Shown piece by piece: positions 35,223 to 44,551 of a DNA stretch of 64,000 nt. A program made the position numbers and the translations under genes. Numbering within the stretch: position 1 is the stretch's first letter; every line of letters starts with the position of its first letter. The notes under the pieces were generated by a model, which saw nothing but the letters and a program-made list of their open reading frames with translations, did no database searches and was not told where the DNA came from. This DNA is from Eubacterium limosum (GTDB lineage: Bacteria; Bacillota; Clostridia; Eubacteriales; Eubacteriaceae), in the NCBI RefSeq assembly GCF_000807675.2, contig NZ_CP019962.1:1922001-1986000 (forward strand). The letters run 5' to 3'.

Positions 35223-37460
35223 ATGACAAAATTAGCAAAGTATCTCAAACCCTATATCGGTTCGATTTTGCTGGCTTTTATTCTGCTGTTTGTCCAGGCA
35301 ATGTCGGATTTGAATCTGCCAAATTTCATGTCCGATATTGTCAATGTGGGGATTCAGCAGAATGGGATCGAGCATGCCGCGCCAGACGCCATCAGCGAGC
35401 AGGGATATGATTTTATCACCAGCTTTATGACCGATGAGCAGAAAAAAACCGTATCAGAGGCCTATGAGGAAGTAACGCCCTCGGTAGCGACCGATAAACA
35501 GATTAAAAAATATCCTGAAATGAAGAATGAGCGTGCTTATGTGCTCAGGAACACAGATGAGGATACCTACACGAAGCTGGATGCCATCTTTGGTGAGGCC
35601 GACTGGACTTTTATTAATTTCGTAGAGGATATGGCCGAACAGAAGGGAAGCACAGCCAGCCAGGAGGACATGACGGCCAACGTTGACGACATGGATTTAT
35701 CCAAGCTGTATGAAATGACACCTATGCTGAAAATGGTGCCAAAGGAACAGTTCGACAGCGCCAGAGAAAAGGCCATGCAGACGCCAGAGTCCACCCAGCA
35801 GCAGACAGGCGCCATTTTTGTCAGGGAATTCTATAAAGAATTAGGCGCCGACACCAGCCATATACAGACCATGTATATCCTTAAGATTGGCGGCATCATG
35901 CTGGGATTATCGCTGCTTGGTGTTATCGCAGCCATTTGTGTTGGCCTGCTGGCCGCCAAGGTGGCCGCTGGTTTTTCACAGGTGGTGCGTAGAGATATTT
36001 TTAAGAAGGTTGAGTCCTTCTCAAACACCGAATTCAACCGGTTTTCAACTGCCTCGCTCATCACGAGGAGCACCAACGATATCACCCAGATGCAGACACT
36101 ACTGATCATGGGGATACGAATGATCTGCTACGCCCCTATCATGGGCATCGGCGGGATCATTATGGCGCTTCGCGAAAGCACCTCCATGAGCTGGATTATC
36201 GCAGTGGCAGTTATTGTGCTGATCGGTGTTATTCTGATCGCTTTCTCACTGGTGCTGCCGCGTTTTAAAATTGTGCAGAAGCTGGTGGACCGCCTGAACC
36301 TGGTCATGCGTGAAAACCTTAATGGGATGTCGGTGATCCGCGCCTTTGGGAACCAGAATTTTGAACGTGAACGCTTTAAAACTGAAAATACAAAGGTGAC
36401 GAATAACAACCTCTTTGTCAACAGGGCCATGGTTTTTCTGATGCCGGTCATGATGCTGATTATGAACTGTATCACCCTGCTGGTTATCTGGGTTGGCGCA
36501 CATCAGATCGCGGACTCAACCATGCAGGTTGGTAATATGATGGCCTTTATGCAGTACGCCATGCAGATCATCATGTCTTTCCTGATGATTTCCATGATGT
36601 TTATCATGGTGCCGAGAGCCGCTGTTTCCGGCGAACGTATCGCAGAAGTGCTGGCAGTGGACCCGGTGATCAAAAATCCCAAAAATCCAAAGCCCTTCCC
36701 TCAGAATATGCCGGGACGACTAGTGTTTGACCATGTTTCCTTCCACTACGAGGGCGCAGACGAGGACGTGCTCCATGATATTAGTTTTGAGGCTGATCCA
36801 GGACAGACAACAGCCTTTATCGGCTCTACCGGCTCAGGTAAATCAACACTGATTAACCTCATTCCCCGTTTTTATGATGTGACCGACGGCGCTATTACGC
36901 TGGATGGTGTGGATATAAGAGACGCCTCTCTCCATGACCTGCGTGACAAGGTGGGTTATGTCCCTCAAAAGGGGGTTCTGTTCTCAGGAACCATTGATTC
37001 CAATCTTCGCTATGGCCGCAAAGAGGCCACCGAGGAGGAAGTGCGCCAGGGGGCGGAAATCGCCCAGGCTATGGAATTTATTAACGCGAATTCTGATGGT
37101 TTTGAGCGTGAAATCGCCCAGGGCGGCGACAATGTCTCCGGTGGGCAGAAGCAGCGTTTATCCATTGCCAGAGCCCTTGTTAAAAAACCGGATGTCTATA
37201 TTTTTGATGACAGCTTTTCGGCTCTTGACTTTAAAACAGATGCAGCCCTGCGTTCGGCCCTCAAGAATTATACTGAGGAGGCTACCGTGCTGATTGTTGC
37301 CCAGCGTATTAATACCATTATGAACGCTGAACAGATTATCGTTCTTGACGAAGGCCGTGTTGTCGGCAAGGGAACCCATGAAGAATTATTGAGAAGCTGC
37401 AGTACCTATCAGGAAATCGCAAGCTCACAGCTGTCAAAGGAGGAATTAGGAAATGTCTGA
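35223..37460 (+). CDS. ABC exporter half-transporter with large extracellular insert (degenerate-site subunit)
   Basis: 745-residue type IV ABC exporter half, longer than the usual 580-620 because about 170 residues (about 45-215) lie between the first two transmembrane helices, as in BmrD-like subunits. Membrane helices fill about 10-30 and 218-480; the ATPase domain is about 500-740 with Walker A GSTGSGKST, Q-loop VPQKGVLFSG, signature VSGGQKQRLS and Walker B VYIFDDSFSALD. The catalytic Glu after Walker B is Asp here. It overlaps the partner gene by 8 bases, implying a heterodimer. Probable multidrug or peptide exporter. Confidence 0.9.
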   Translation: MTKLAKYLKPYIGSILLAFILLFVQAMSDLNLPNFMSDIVNVGIQQNGIEHAAPDAISEQGYDFITSFMTDEQKKTVSEAYEEVTPSVATDKQIKKYPEMKNERAYVLRNTDEDTYTKLDAIFGEADWTFINFVEDMAEQKGSTASQEDMTANVDDMDLSKLYEMTPMLKMVPKEQFDSAREKAMQTPESTQQQTGAIFVREFYKELGADTSHIQTMYILKIGGIMLGLSLLGVIAAICVGLLAAKVAAGFSQVVRRDIFKKVESFSNTEFNRFSTASLITRSTNDITQMQTLLIMGIRMICYAPIMGIGGIIMALRESTSMSWIIAVAVIVLIGVILIAFSLVLPRFKIVQKLVDRLNLVMRENLNGMSVIRAFGNQNFERERFKTENTKVTNNNLFVNRAMVFLMPVMMLIMNCITLLVIWVGAHQIADSTMQVGNMMAFMQYAMQIIMSFLMISMMFIMVPRAAVSGERIAEVLAVDPVIKNPKNPKPFPQNMPGRLVFDHVSFHYEGADEDVLHDISFEADPGQTTAFIGSTGSGKSTLINLIPRFYDVTDGAITLDGVDIRDASLHDLRDKVGYVPQKGVLFSGTIDSNLRYGRKEATEEEVRQGAEIAQAMEFINANSDGFEREIAQGGDNVSGGQKQRLSIARALVKKPDVYIFDDSFSALDFKTDAALRSALKNYTEEATVLIVAQRINTIMNAEQIIVLDEGRVVGKGTHEELLRSCSTYQEIASSQLSKEELGNV

Positions 37461-39324
37461 TAAAGTAACGAAAGCAACGACTCCAACGCCTCCAAAACGC
37501 CGTGGCCCCATGGGCCGTGGGCCGGTGATGGCGAGCGGTGAAAAGGCAAAAGACTTTAAGGGGACCCTTAAAAAACTTTTAGCTTATCTGAAACCCCATC
37601 GGGTTGCCGTGACCTTTGTCGTGATCTTCGCCATCGCTTCAACTGTTTTTAACATTGTTGGACCTAAAATTCTGGGACAGGCAACCACGAAAATTTTTGA
37701 AGGCGTGATGGATATGATCGCCAATACCGGCAGTGGCATTGATTTTGAAGGTATCGCAAAGATTTTACTGTTTTTGGTAGGACTGTATATTATCTCGGCT
37801 GTTTTCTCAGTGCTCCAGGGATTTTTGATGACAGGCGTGTCGATGAAAGTCACCTACAAGCTGCGTGAAAATACCTTTGCGAAAATAAACCGTCTCCCTT
37901 TTAAGTATTTTGATAAAACAAGTTACGGCGAAGTTTTGTCGTTTTTAACCAACGATATTGAAACGGTCAACCAGACCCTTAACCAGAGTTTGACCCAGAT
38001 TATTACCTCTGTGGCAACCGTTATTGGTATTCTGGTCATGATGTTCTCCATCAGCTGGCAGATGACCCTGGTAACGCTGTGTATTATTCCACTGTCCTTT
38101 GTGTTCATCGTACTGGTGGTCAAGCGGTCCCAGAAATATTTCAGCAGCCAGCAGGAATATCTTGGACACATCAATGGCCATATTGAGGAAATTTATGGCG
38201 GCCATTCAGTGGTTCAGGCCTTTAACAACGAAGAGGAAGCATACAAAACCTTTGAGGGCCTTAACAACAACTTGTATGGGTCGGCCTGGAAATCGCAGTT
38301 CCTCTCGAGCCTGATGCAGCCTATTATGGCCTTTATTGGAAACCTGGGCTATGTGGCTGTGTGTATTTTGGGCGGTTATCTGGCCGTTAACGGCCGCATC
38401 TCCGTCGGGGATATTCAGGCGTTCATCCAGTATGTCCGTCAGTTCAACCAGCCGATCTCACAGATTGCCAATATGTCCAATATCATGCAGATGACTATGG
38501 CTGCGGCTGAGCGTGTCTTTACATTCCTGGCTGAGGAAGAAGAGGTGCCGGACCCGCAGAATCCGGTGTCACCTGCAGATGTCCAGGGGAATGTCACTTT
38601 TGATCACGTTCATTTTGGCTACAACCCGAACAAAATCATTATCAATGATTTCTCCGCACAGGTAAAGAAAGGCCAGAAGATCGCCATTGTAGGGCCTACC
38701 GGCGCGGGCAAAACCACGATTATCAAGCTGCTCATGCGTTTCTACGATGTAGACTCCGGCGCGATTCTGGTGGATGGCCACAACATTAAGGACTTTAGAA
38801 GAAACGATCTGAGAAGCCAGTTTGGGATGGTTCTCCAGGACACCTGGCTGTATAACGGCACCATTGCCGACAATATCCGCTATGGGCGTCTGGACGCTAC
38901 CGATGAGGAGGTTCAGCAGGCCGCTGTGGCCGCCCAGGTGGACCACTTTGTAAGAACACTGCCCGATGGCTACAGTATGGTGCTGAACGAGGAAGCCAAC
39001 AATGTGTCCCAGGGGCAGAAACAGCTTCTGACCATTGCGCGTGCGATCCTCGCAGATCCTAAAATTTTGATTCTCGACGAAGCGACCAGCTCTGTCGATA
39101 CACGTACCGAAATCCTCATTCAGAAGGCCATGGATAACCTGATGCACGGGCGGACCAGCTTTGTCATTGCCCACCGCCTGTCCACCATCAAGAACGCAGA
39201 CTGTATCTTCGTGATGAAGGACGGCGATATCATTGAACAGGGAACCCATGAAGAACTGCTTGCCCGAAATGGCTTCTACGCAGACCTGTATAATAGCCAG
39301 TTTGAAGTGGAAGAGGAGGCGTAA
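37453..39324 (+). CDS. ABC exporter half-transporter (partner subunit with canonical Walker B)
   Basis: 623 residues: six transmembrane helices (about 45-360) and an ATPase domain (about 385-620). Walker A GPTGAGKTT, Walker B ILILDEATSSVD with the catalytic Glu, but a non-standard signature VSQGQKQ instead of SGGQ. Since each ATP site pairs Walker motifs of one subunit with the signature of the other, this subunit's altered signature and the partner's Asp fall in the same, degenerate site. GGAGG inside the end of the upstream gene precedes the ATG. Co-regulated by the MarR protein. Confidence 0.92.
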   Translation: MSDKVTKATTPTPPKRRGPMGRGPVMASGEKAKDFKGTLKKLLAYLKPHRVAVTFVVIFAIASTVFNIVGPKILGQATTKIFEGVMDMIANTGSGIDFEGIAKILLFLVGLYIISAVFSVLQGFLMTGVSMKVTYKLRENTFAKINRLPFKYFDKTSYGEVLSFLTNDIETVNQTLNQSLTQIITSVATVIGILVMMFSISWQMTLVTLCIIPLSFVFIVLVVKRSQKYFSSQQEYLGHINGHIEEIYGGHSVVQAFNNEEEAYKTFEGLNNNLYGSAWKSQFLSSLMQPIMAFIGNLGYVAVCILGGYLAVNGRISVGDIQAFIQYVRQFNQPISQIANMSNIMQMTMAAAERVFTFLAEEEEVPDPQNPVSPADVQGNVTFDHVHFGYNPNKIIINDFSAQVKKGQKIAIVGPTGAGKTTIIKLLMRFYDVDSGAILVDGHNIKDFRRNDLRSQFGMVLQDTWLYNGTIADNIRYGRLDATDEEVQQAAVAAQVDHFVRTLPDGYSMVLNEEANNVSQGQKQLLTIARAILADPKILILDEATSSVDTRTEILIQKAMDNLMHGRTSFVIAHRLSTIKNADCIFVMKDGDIIEQGTHEELLARNGFYADLYNSQFEVEEEA

Positions 39325-39334
39325 AAAAACAATT

Positions 39335-39934
39335 ATGAAATACAATATTGTCACCATTGAACGGGAATATGCCAGCGGCGGCCGGGAAATCGGCTACCGG
39401 ACAGCAGAAAAGCTGGGGATTCCTTACTACGGGAAAGAAATACTGGAGATGGCTGCGAAAAAGAAGGGCGTTTCCCCCGAATATCTTGAAGAGCTGGAAG
39501 AAACACCAACCAACAGCTTCTTCTACTCTGTCTACATGCTGTCTAAAAACCTGATAGGCGATACGCCCAGCCTGCCGGAGAACGATGCGCTGCGGCTGGC
39601 AGAAGCTGAAATTATCAATGATCTGGCAGCGGAAGGCTCCTGTGTCATCATTGGCCGGTGCGCCTGCCACGCCCTGAGAAGACGAAAGGATGTCCTGAAT
39701 GTTTTTATCCACAGCAGCTGGGAGGCCCGTGTAAAACGGGCGGTGGAGACCTACGGCGTGGACGCGGCCAACGCAGAAGTTGTGCTGAAAAAGTTTGATA
39801 AACGCCGCGCCTGTTACTATAATGCGAATACGGGCAAAAAGTGGAGTGACCCCGAAGGCTACCACATGATTCTGGATTCGGGCAGGCTTGGAATTGGAAA
39901 ATGTGTGGATATTTTAGAAAAAGCTGTGGAGTGA
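39335..39934 (+). CDS. Cytidylate kinase-like family protein
   Basis: 199 residues of the AAA/P-loop cytidylate-kinase-like family: ITIEREYASGGREIGYRTAEKL (about 5-26), IPYYGKEILEMAAKK, GSCVIIGRCACHALR and VFIHSSWEARVKRA. The usual GxGGSGKS loop is replaced by ASGGREIG as in this clostridial family, so kinase activity on CMP is not assured. The ATG at 39335 gives the family N-terminus (MKYNIVTIERE) but has only a GAGGAGG about 12 bases upstream. Follows the exporter genes by 10 bases, hence last gene of that operon. Confidence 0.82.
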   Translation: MKYNIVTIEREYASGGREIGYRTAEKLGIPYYGKEILEMAAKKKGVSPEYLEELEETPTNSFFYSVYMLSKNLIGDTPSLPENDALRLAEAEIINDLAAEGSCVIIGRCACHALRRRKDVLNVFIHSSWEARVKRAVETYGVDAANAEVVLKKFDKRRACYYNANTGKKWSDPEGYHMILDSGRLGIGKCVDILEKAVE

Positions 39935-39958
39935 AATAACCGGAAAATGACAATGCAG

Positions 39959-39998
39959 AGAGGATACGGCAAAATGCCATATCCTCTTATTTTAATTT
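39959..39998 (+). terminator. Terminator of the marR-exporter operon
   Basis: 12-bp stem with one mismatch (39959-39970 with 39976-39987), 5-nt loop, T-rich tail. Member of the recurring GATRYGGC hairpin family. Confidence 0.75.
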
Positions 39999-40071
39999 AT
40001 TTTTCGCAAAATATGTGAATGCTTAAAGTTTTGTTAAAATTACTGATATTTTTTGTTTTTCTAAATAAAGG

Positions 40072-40101
40072 TTGACAGTCCTTCTTTTAATCGTGTAGAA
40101 T
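40072..40101 (+). promoter_or_regulatory. sigma-A promoter of the XRE regulator gene
   Basis: -35 TTGACA (40072-40077), 18-bp spacer, -10 TAGAAT (40096-40101), about 67 bp upstream of the start codon. Confidence 0.65.
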
Positions 40102-40168
40102 TCAACTAGAAATAAACACCTTGTTTGTTTTGGTTTTTTTATTTTTAGAAATAGGGGGCGAGCAGATT

Positions 40169-40867
40169 ATGACAGGGGATTCATTGAATGCGCAAATTGG
40201 GGCTCAGGTTCGGATGTATCGAAAAATGGCAAAGATCAGCATTGATGAAATGGCTCGAACCATTGGTAAGAGCCGGGCGACAATCTCAAAATATGAGACA
40301 GGAGCGATTGGTATGGATGTTTCAACTTTGTTTGAAATTGCCTCGACATTAAACATTGGGGTCTCTCATCTTCTGGATATACCGAAAGAAGACAAGACGA
40401 CGGAAGTAACTCAAAGCCAGCTGGGAAATATTGACCACTTTTATCTTTACCAGCAGTCGCGTCATAAAAATTTTTGTTCTTACATCCGTCTTGGGGAAGA
40501 GCGGGCAAACGGTCAGATTTACGCGACCTTTTATTATCAGCCGGAAGATATTAAAAACTATAAAAAATGCGAGGGGATTTATCACGGTTCCATGAACATC
40601 CGGGATAATTTTATTATTTTCATCATGCAGAACCTTTACTGTGAGGCGGAAATTGCGTATTTATCTTTTTTCATCCCCATGAAAAAGCTTTCCGCGATTC
40701 CGGGAATTCTGACGGGAATGGACAATTACAGCATGCGTCCAACCGCCATTAAAGTGATTCTTTCAAAGGAGCTGATGACCAGCAAGGAATTGGAGGAATT
40801 TTTTGTCGTGTCGAAAGAGGAGATAAAACGTTTGAAAGAGGATCATTGTTTTGTGATTGACCCTTAA
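40169..40867 (+). CDS. XRE-family helix-turn-helix regulator
   Basis: 232 residues. HTH_3 domain at about 5-65: IGAQVRMYRKMAKISIDEMA, then IGKSRATISKYETG and IASTLNIGVSHLLDIP. The C-terminal 150 residues are not recognisable and could hold a ligand- or partner-binding domain. The ATG at 40169 is chosen because GGGGG lies upstream; a start 16 codons earlier encodes a hydrophobic stretch in the leader. It stands alone between terminators, ahead of the branched-chain amino-acid cluster, which it might control (inference). Confidence 0.85.
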   Translation: MTGDSLNAQIGAQVRMYRKMAKISIDEMARTIGKSRATISKYETGAIGMDVSTLFEIASTLNIGVSHLLDIPKEDKTTEVTQSQLGNIDHFYLYQQSRHKNFCSYIRLGEERANGQIYATFYYQPEDIKNYKKCEGIYHGSMNIRDNFIIFIMQNLYCEAEIAYLSFFIPMKKLSAIPGILTGMDNYSMRPTAIKVILSKELMTSKELEEFFVVSKEEIKRLKEDHCFVIDP

Positions 40868-40909
40868 AAGGGAAAAGTGTAAAAATTAGTAAAATGTTTA
40901 ATATTTAAC

Positions 40910-40946
40910 AAACCCGGTAAAAGTGTTATTTTAACTGGGTTTTTTC
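40910..40946 (+). terminator. Rho-independent terminator of the XRE gene
   Basis: AAACCCGGT (40910-40918) pairs with ACTGGGTTT (40934-40942) with one G-T pair; T6 follows. Confidence 0.75.
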
Positions 40947-41129
40947 ATTTTTTTGGATGATTTTTAAAAAGGTCAGGGAAATAATACGTTTTCATATAAA
41001 TCTGTTTTTTTGTGAAAATGATTTCTTGAGAAAGCAAAAAATACAAAAAACAGATTAAAACAGGTTAAAAGTTTCGTATAAAGAAGTTTTTGAGGTAAAA
41101 ATTGAGATTCTAAAGAATATTAAGCAACT

Positions 41130-41158
41130 TTGCAGAAAAAACATACTGAGAATATAAT
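41130..41158 (+). promoter_or_regulatory. sigma-A promoter of the brnQ cluster
   Basis: -35 TTGCAG (41130-41135), 17-bp spacer, -10 TATAAT (41153-41158). Confidence 0.75.
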
Positions 41159-41196
41159 AAAACCATCATCAGAAAAGAGGAGCGGACGTACACAGT

Positions 41197-41250
41197 GCTG
41201 CAAAGAGGCAGCCTTAATCACCTGAGATTCGGACCTGTAACGCTGATTAA
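41197..41250 (+). promoter_or_regulatory. Structured leader of brnQ
   Basis: Hairpin GCTGC/GCAGC with a 6-nt loop (41197-41201 with 41208-41212), then TTAATCA (41214-41220) pairing with TGATTAA (41244-41250) around a 23-nt apical region. It lies just before AGAGGAG and the start codon. Not a T-box and not a riboswitch I recognise. Confidence 0.45.
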
Positions 41251-41265
41251 AGAGGAGAGTGTAAA

Positions 41266-42600
41266 ATGAGTCAAAGAAAAGACAAGTGGATTGTTGGTCT
41301 TGCGTTGTTTTCGATGTTTTTCGGTGCCGGGAATGTGATCTTTCCGCCTTATCTTGGAATGACGGCAGCGTCTATGTGGGTGCCGGCCTTTATCTGCTAC
41401 TACATCGCAGATATTGGACTGGCGATGCTGGCCATCCTGGCCATGCTGAAATGTGACAGCGATATCGAAGGAATTACCTGCCGCATTGGGAGGATACCCG
41501 CTGTGCTGCTGTCGACGCTGGTGGTGCTGTGCGTTGGCCCGATGCTGGCCATTCCCAGGACTGCGGCGACAACCTTTGAAATGGGCGTTTCGCCCATCTT
41601 TCCGGGGGTAAATCCACTGGTTGCTTCGATCGCATTTTTCGTGCTTATCTGGGTGCTGTGCGTGAAGGAGGCATCGGTGGTGGACATTGTCGGTAAATTC
41701 CTGACGCCGGCTCTGTTTATCGGGCTGATGATTGTCATCATAAAGGGGATCATTGATCCACTGGGGCCAATTGCGGCTGAGCCAAAGGTCTCAAATATTA
41801 TCAGCAGCGGCATCATCTCGGGATACCAGACAATGGATGTGCTGGCAGCGCTGATTTTTGGGGTTATTATTGTAAAAACGGTCAAGGAAAAGGGCTATAC
41901 GGAGATCAAAGCCAAGAACGCTGTAATCGGAGGCGCTGGGCTGGTTGCCGGGGCAGGGCTCCTGATTGTTTATTTTGGTCTGGCCCACCTTGGGGCGACA
42001 GCCTCGACCATGTATGGGGTGGATGTTTCCAGGTCAACACTGATTCTTGAGATCATTAAAAACCTTCTTGGAAATGTCGGCATGGTTATCTTTGGGATTG
42101 TGGTAGCGCTGGCCTGTATCACCACAGCAGTGGCGCTGGTCAGCTCCAGTGGGGCTTATTTCTCCCGGTTAAGCAAAGGGCGTGTCAGTTATAAAGTCAT
42201 TGTCACCATTGTGTGCGTGATTTCACCGGTCATCGCCAATATCGGCCTGGATGAGATCATCGCCATTTCAGAGCCGGTCCTGTCCATTGTCTACGCGCCG
42301 GCCCTTACACTGATCATTTTAACCATTGTGGGTGACAAGATCAAAAATGACAATGTCTTTAAAGCGGCCGCTCTGGGCGCGTTTTTGATCAGCGTTTTGG
42401 AGACAGCCGCCAATCATGGCCTGGGCTTCCAGTTCGTCAACTATTTACCGCTTCACCACTTTGGGTTCGGATGGCTGCTGCCAACCGTGATCTGCGGCGT
42501 GGCCGGGTATTTTATCAAGGGCGACAAGAAAAAAGTAAGCCCAGAAGTATCTGTCCCGGAGTCTGATCCCGTAGAGACAGCGCGAAAGGGAAAAATATAA
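41266..42600 (+). CDS. brnQ: Branched-chain amino acid:cation symporter (BrnQ/LIVCS family)
   Basis: 444 residues, about twelve hydrophobic helices. The N-terminus LALFSMFFGAGNVIFPPYLG is the LIVCS family signature. Members import leucine, isoleucine and valine with Na+ or H+. AGAGGAG precedes the ATG. It leads directly into a leucine-type dehydrogenase and a 2-oxoacid:ferredoxin oxidoreductase, so it is the uptake step of a branched-chain amino-acid degradation cluster. Confidence 0.93.
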   Translation: MSQRKDKWIVGLALFSMFFGAGNVIFPPYLGMTAASMWVPAFICYYIADIGLAMLAILAMLKCDSDIEGITCRIGRIPAVLLSTLVVLCVGPMLAIPRTAATTFEMGVSPIFPGVNPLVASIAFFVLIWVLCVKEASVVDIVGKFLTPALFIGLMIVIIKGIIDPLGPIAAEPKVSNIISSGIISGYQTMDVLAALIFGVIIVKTVKEKGYTEIKAKNAVIGGAGLVAGAGLLIVYFGLAHLGATASTMYGVDVSRSTLILEIIKNLLGNVGMVIFGIVVALACITTAVALVSSSGAYFSRLSKGRVSYKVIVTIVCVISPVIANIGLDEIIAISEPVLSIVYAPALTLIILTIVGDKIKNDNVFKAAALGAFLISVLETAANHGLGFQFVNYLPLHHFGFGWLLPTVICGVAGYFIKGDKKKVSPEVSVPESDPVETARKGKI

Positions 42601-42681
42601 GGGATATCTATGCCGGTCGGATTAAGAGCCGCTGGTATCTATATATTATTATTAAAAATTATGTTTTGGAGGTATGAAAAA

Positions 42682-43725
42682 ATGAGTATTTTTGAAAAGA
42701 TGGATTTCTATGGACACGAAGAACTGGTATTCGCACGGGATGAGGAAACAGGTTTAAAGGCTATTATCGCCATTCACGACACGACCCTGGGCCCGGCGCT
42801 CGGCGGCACCCGGATGTGGAACTATGAGAGCGAGGAGGATGCTCTCTATGATGTCCTGAGGCTGTCCAGAGGCATGAGCCTTAAAAATGCGGGCTGTGGA
42901 TTAAAGAACGGCGGCGGAAAAGCCGTAATCATCGGCGATCCGAGAAAGCTTAAAAATGAAGCGTTTTTTAAGGCCTATGGCCGCTTTATCGAATCCCTTG
43001 CCGGGAGATATTATACTGCTGAGGACGTCAATATCAATACGCAGGATATTGCCTACATGCAGGAGACAACCAAGTATGTTACCGGCACCCGGGAAATTGG
43101 CGGCAACCCGTCACCCTATACAGCCAGAGGAACCTTTATGGGGATTAAAGCCGGAATCAAGGAAAAGTTTGGCGCGGACACGGCCGAAGGATTAACCGTT
43201 GTGGTTCAGGGGCTCGGCAGTGTTGGTTATATGGTCGCAAAGCTGCTGCACGATGAGGGCGCTATCTTGAAGGTTTATGACATTAATCCAGACGCTGTAA
43301 AGCGGGCTGTTGAAGAATTTGGCGCCACCCCGCTGAACGCAGACGAGGTACTGACAGCAGAGTGTGATATTTTTGCCCCATGCGCTCTGGGCGCGGTGAT
43401 CAACTGCGGTAACGCCAAGGCTTTGAAGTGTAAAATTGTAGGCGGATGCGCCAACAATGTGCTGGTTGACCCACAGACCGGCGAGGAGCTGGAAGAAAGA
43501 GGCATCCTCTATTTACCGGATTATATCATTAACGCTGGCGGTGTTATCAACTGTGGTGAAGAAATTGTGACAAAGCCCTACGACGCCAGCAAGGTAGCAG
43601 AAAAGGTTGATAAAATTTATGACACCACCCTCAACATCATCCATTATGCCAAAGACAAGGGCATTACAACCTATGAGGCCGCAGACCACTACGCAATGGA
43701 TATCATCAAGGCAGGACGCGCCTGA
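42682..43725 (+). CDS. Leucine dehydrogenase-type Glu/Leu/Phe/Val dehydrogenase
   Basis: Oxidative deamination of Leu/Ile/Val to 2-oxoacids with NAD. 347 residues, the length of leucine dehydrogenases. Substrate/catalytic lysines at Lys68 and Lys80 (GLKNGGGKAVI) match known leucine dehydrogenase positions; NAD motif GLGSVGYMVAKLL (about 181-193). I use the ATG at 42682 (MSIFEKMDFYGHEELVF), preceded by GGAGGT; an upstream in-frame start would translate the leader. Chemistry fits the neighbouring keto-acid oxidoreductase. Confidence 0.9.
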   Translation: MSIFEKMDFYGHEELVFARDEETGLKAIIAIHDTTLGPALGGTRMWNYESEEDALYDVLRLSRGMSLKNAGCGLKNGGGKAVIIGDPRKLKNEAFFKAYGRFIESLAGRYYTAEDVNINTQDIAYMQETTKYVTGTREIGGNPSPYTARGTFMGIKAGIKEKFGADTAEGLTVVVQGLGSVGYMVAKLLHDEGAILKVYDINPDAVKRAVEEFGATPLNADEVLTAECDIFAPCALGAVINCGNAKALKCKIVGGCANNVLVDPQTGEELEERGILYLPDYIINAGGVINCGEEIVTKPYDASKVAEKVDKIYDTTLNIIHYAKDKGITTYEAADHYAMDIIKAGRA

Positions 43726-43745
43726 TTCTTATTAAAAAGCCTTGA

Positions 43746-43784
43746 CGGCAGGCCTGTGAAGCAGTTAATTTTACTGGCCTGCCG
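43746..43784 (+). repeat. Intercistronic hairpin between the dehydrogenase and P-loop genes
   Basis: CGGCAGGCC (43746-43754) and GGCCTGCCG (43776-43784), perfect 9-bp arms, 21-nt loop, no T-run. Possible mRNA processing or stability element inside the operon. Confidence 0.5.
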
Positions 43785-43852
43785 GATAAAAATCATTAGT
43801 TTTGCAAAAGGGCAGCCGGTCATTGTGCTGAAGCCGCTGCGGAGGTGAAAAA

Positions 43853-44527
43853 ATGTTGGAAAAAGACAAAAGAGTACGAATCATTGCCGGCCATTACGGA
43901 AGCGGAAAAACAGAGTTTGCGGTCAATTACGCAGTTGCCCTGAGCAAAAACGCACCAAGGGTTGTACTGGCAGATCTGGACATTGTCAATGTTTTTTTCA
44001 GGTCCAGGGAAAGGCGTAAGGAGCTGGAGGAATACGGCGTGAGGGTAATCGGGTCCTCCATTAAGCAGGATAACTGTGATCTTCCGGCCGTTTCAGCGGA
44101 AATTGGGACACCGGCAAAGGATAAAGCGTGTGACTATATCATCGACCTCGGTGGAAACAGTGTGGGTACCACCACGCTGTCCCGCCTGAGGCCGCTTCTG
44201 AGCCGGGACGAGATTGATTTTTTCATGGTCGTTAATGTAAACCGGCCGGATACCGCGAGTGTGGAGGGAATCCTCTTTCAGAAAGAATGTCTTGAGTACG
44301 CTTCAGGCTTTCAGGTAACGGGGTTCATTAACAATACAAACCTTGTGAGAGAGAGTACCCTTGAAAATCTGGTCGCTGGCGACGCGGTGTTGAGGGAAGC
44401 CTCGAAGCGGACGGGGATTCCCATCCGGTATACGTCTTATATGGAAGAAATCATTGGCAGGGTACCAGGGAAGCTGTCTGGCGACCGGCTGCCGCTGAAG
44501 TTTTTCATGCGGGAAGAATGGATGTAA
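43853..44527 (+). CDS. P-loop ATP-binding protein of unknown function (CobQ/MinD-like fold)
   Basis: 224 residues. P-loop GHYGSGKTEFAVNYA (about 13-27), LADLDIVNVFFRSR in place of a switch I region, and DYIIDLGGNSVGTTTLSRL as a Walker-B-like segment. It resembles SIMIBI-class ATPases that act as metallochaperones or assembly factors. Its place directly before the ferredoxin subunit of a 2-oxoacid oxidoreductase hints at a role in maturation or metal/cofactor insertion of that enzyme (inference only). GGAGG precedes the ATG. Confidence 0.75.
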   Translation: MLEKDKRVRIIAGHYGSGKTEFAVNYAVALSKNAPRVVLADLDIVNVFFRSRERRKELEEYGVRVIGSSIKQDNCDLPAVSAEIGTPAKDKACDYIIDLGGNSVGTTTLSRLRPLLSRDEIDFFMVVNVNRPDTASVEGILFQKECLEYASGFQVTGFINNTNLVRESTLENLVAGDAVLREASKRTGIPIRYTSYMEEIIGRVPGKLSGDRLPLKFFMREEWM

Positions 44528-44551
44528 TAAACCAAATATGGAGGAGTAGAC

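Larger units (their letters stand above)
40868..41265. other. Intergenic region between the XRE gene and brnQ
   Basis: Holds the XRE terminator (about 40910-40946), then about 180 bases of AT-rich sequence without recognisable features, then the brnQ promoter (41130-41158) and a structured leader (41197-41250). No open frame with a ribosome site was seen. Confidence 0.6.

Noticed and set aside
38569-39357. 262-codon minus-strand open frame
   Set aside because: Antisense to the ATPase domain of the ABC exporter; a known type of shadow frame.
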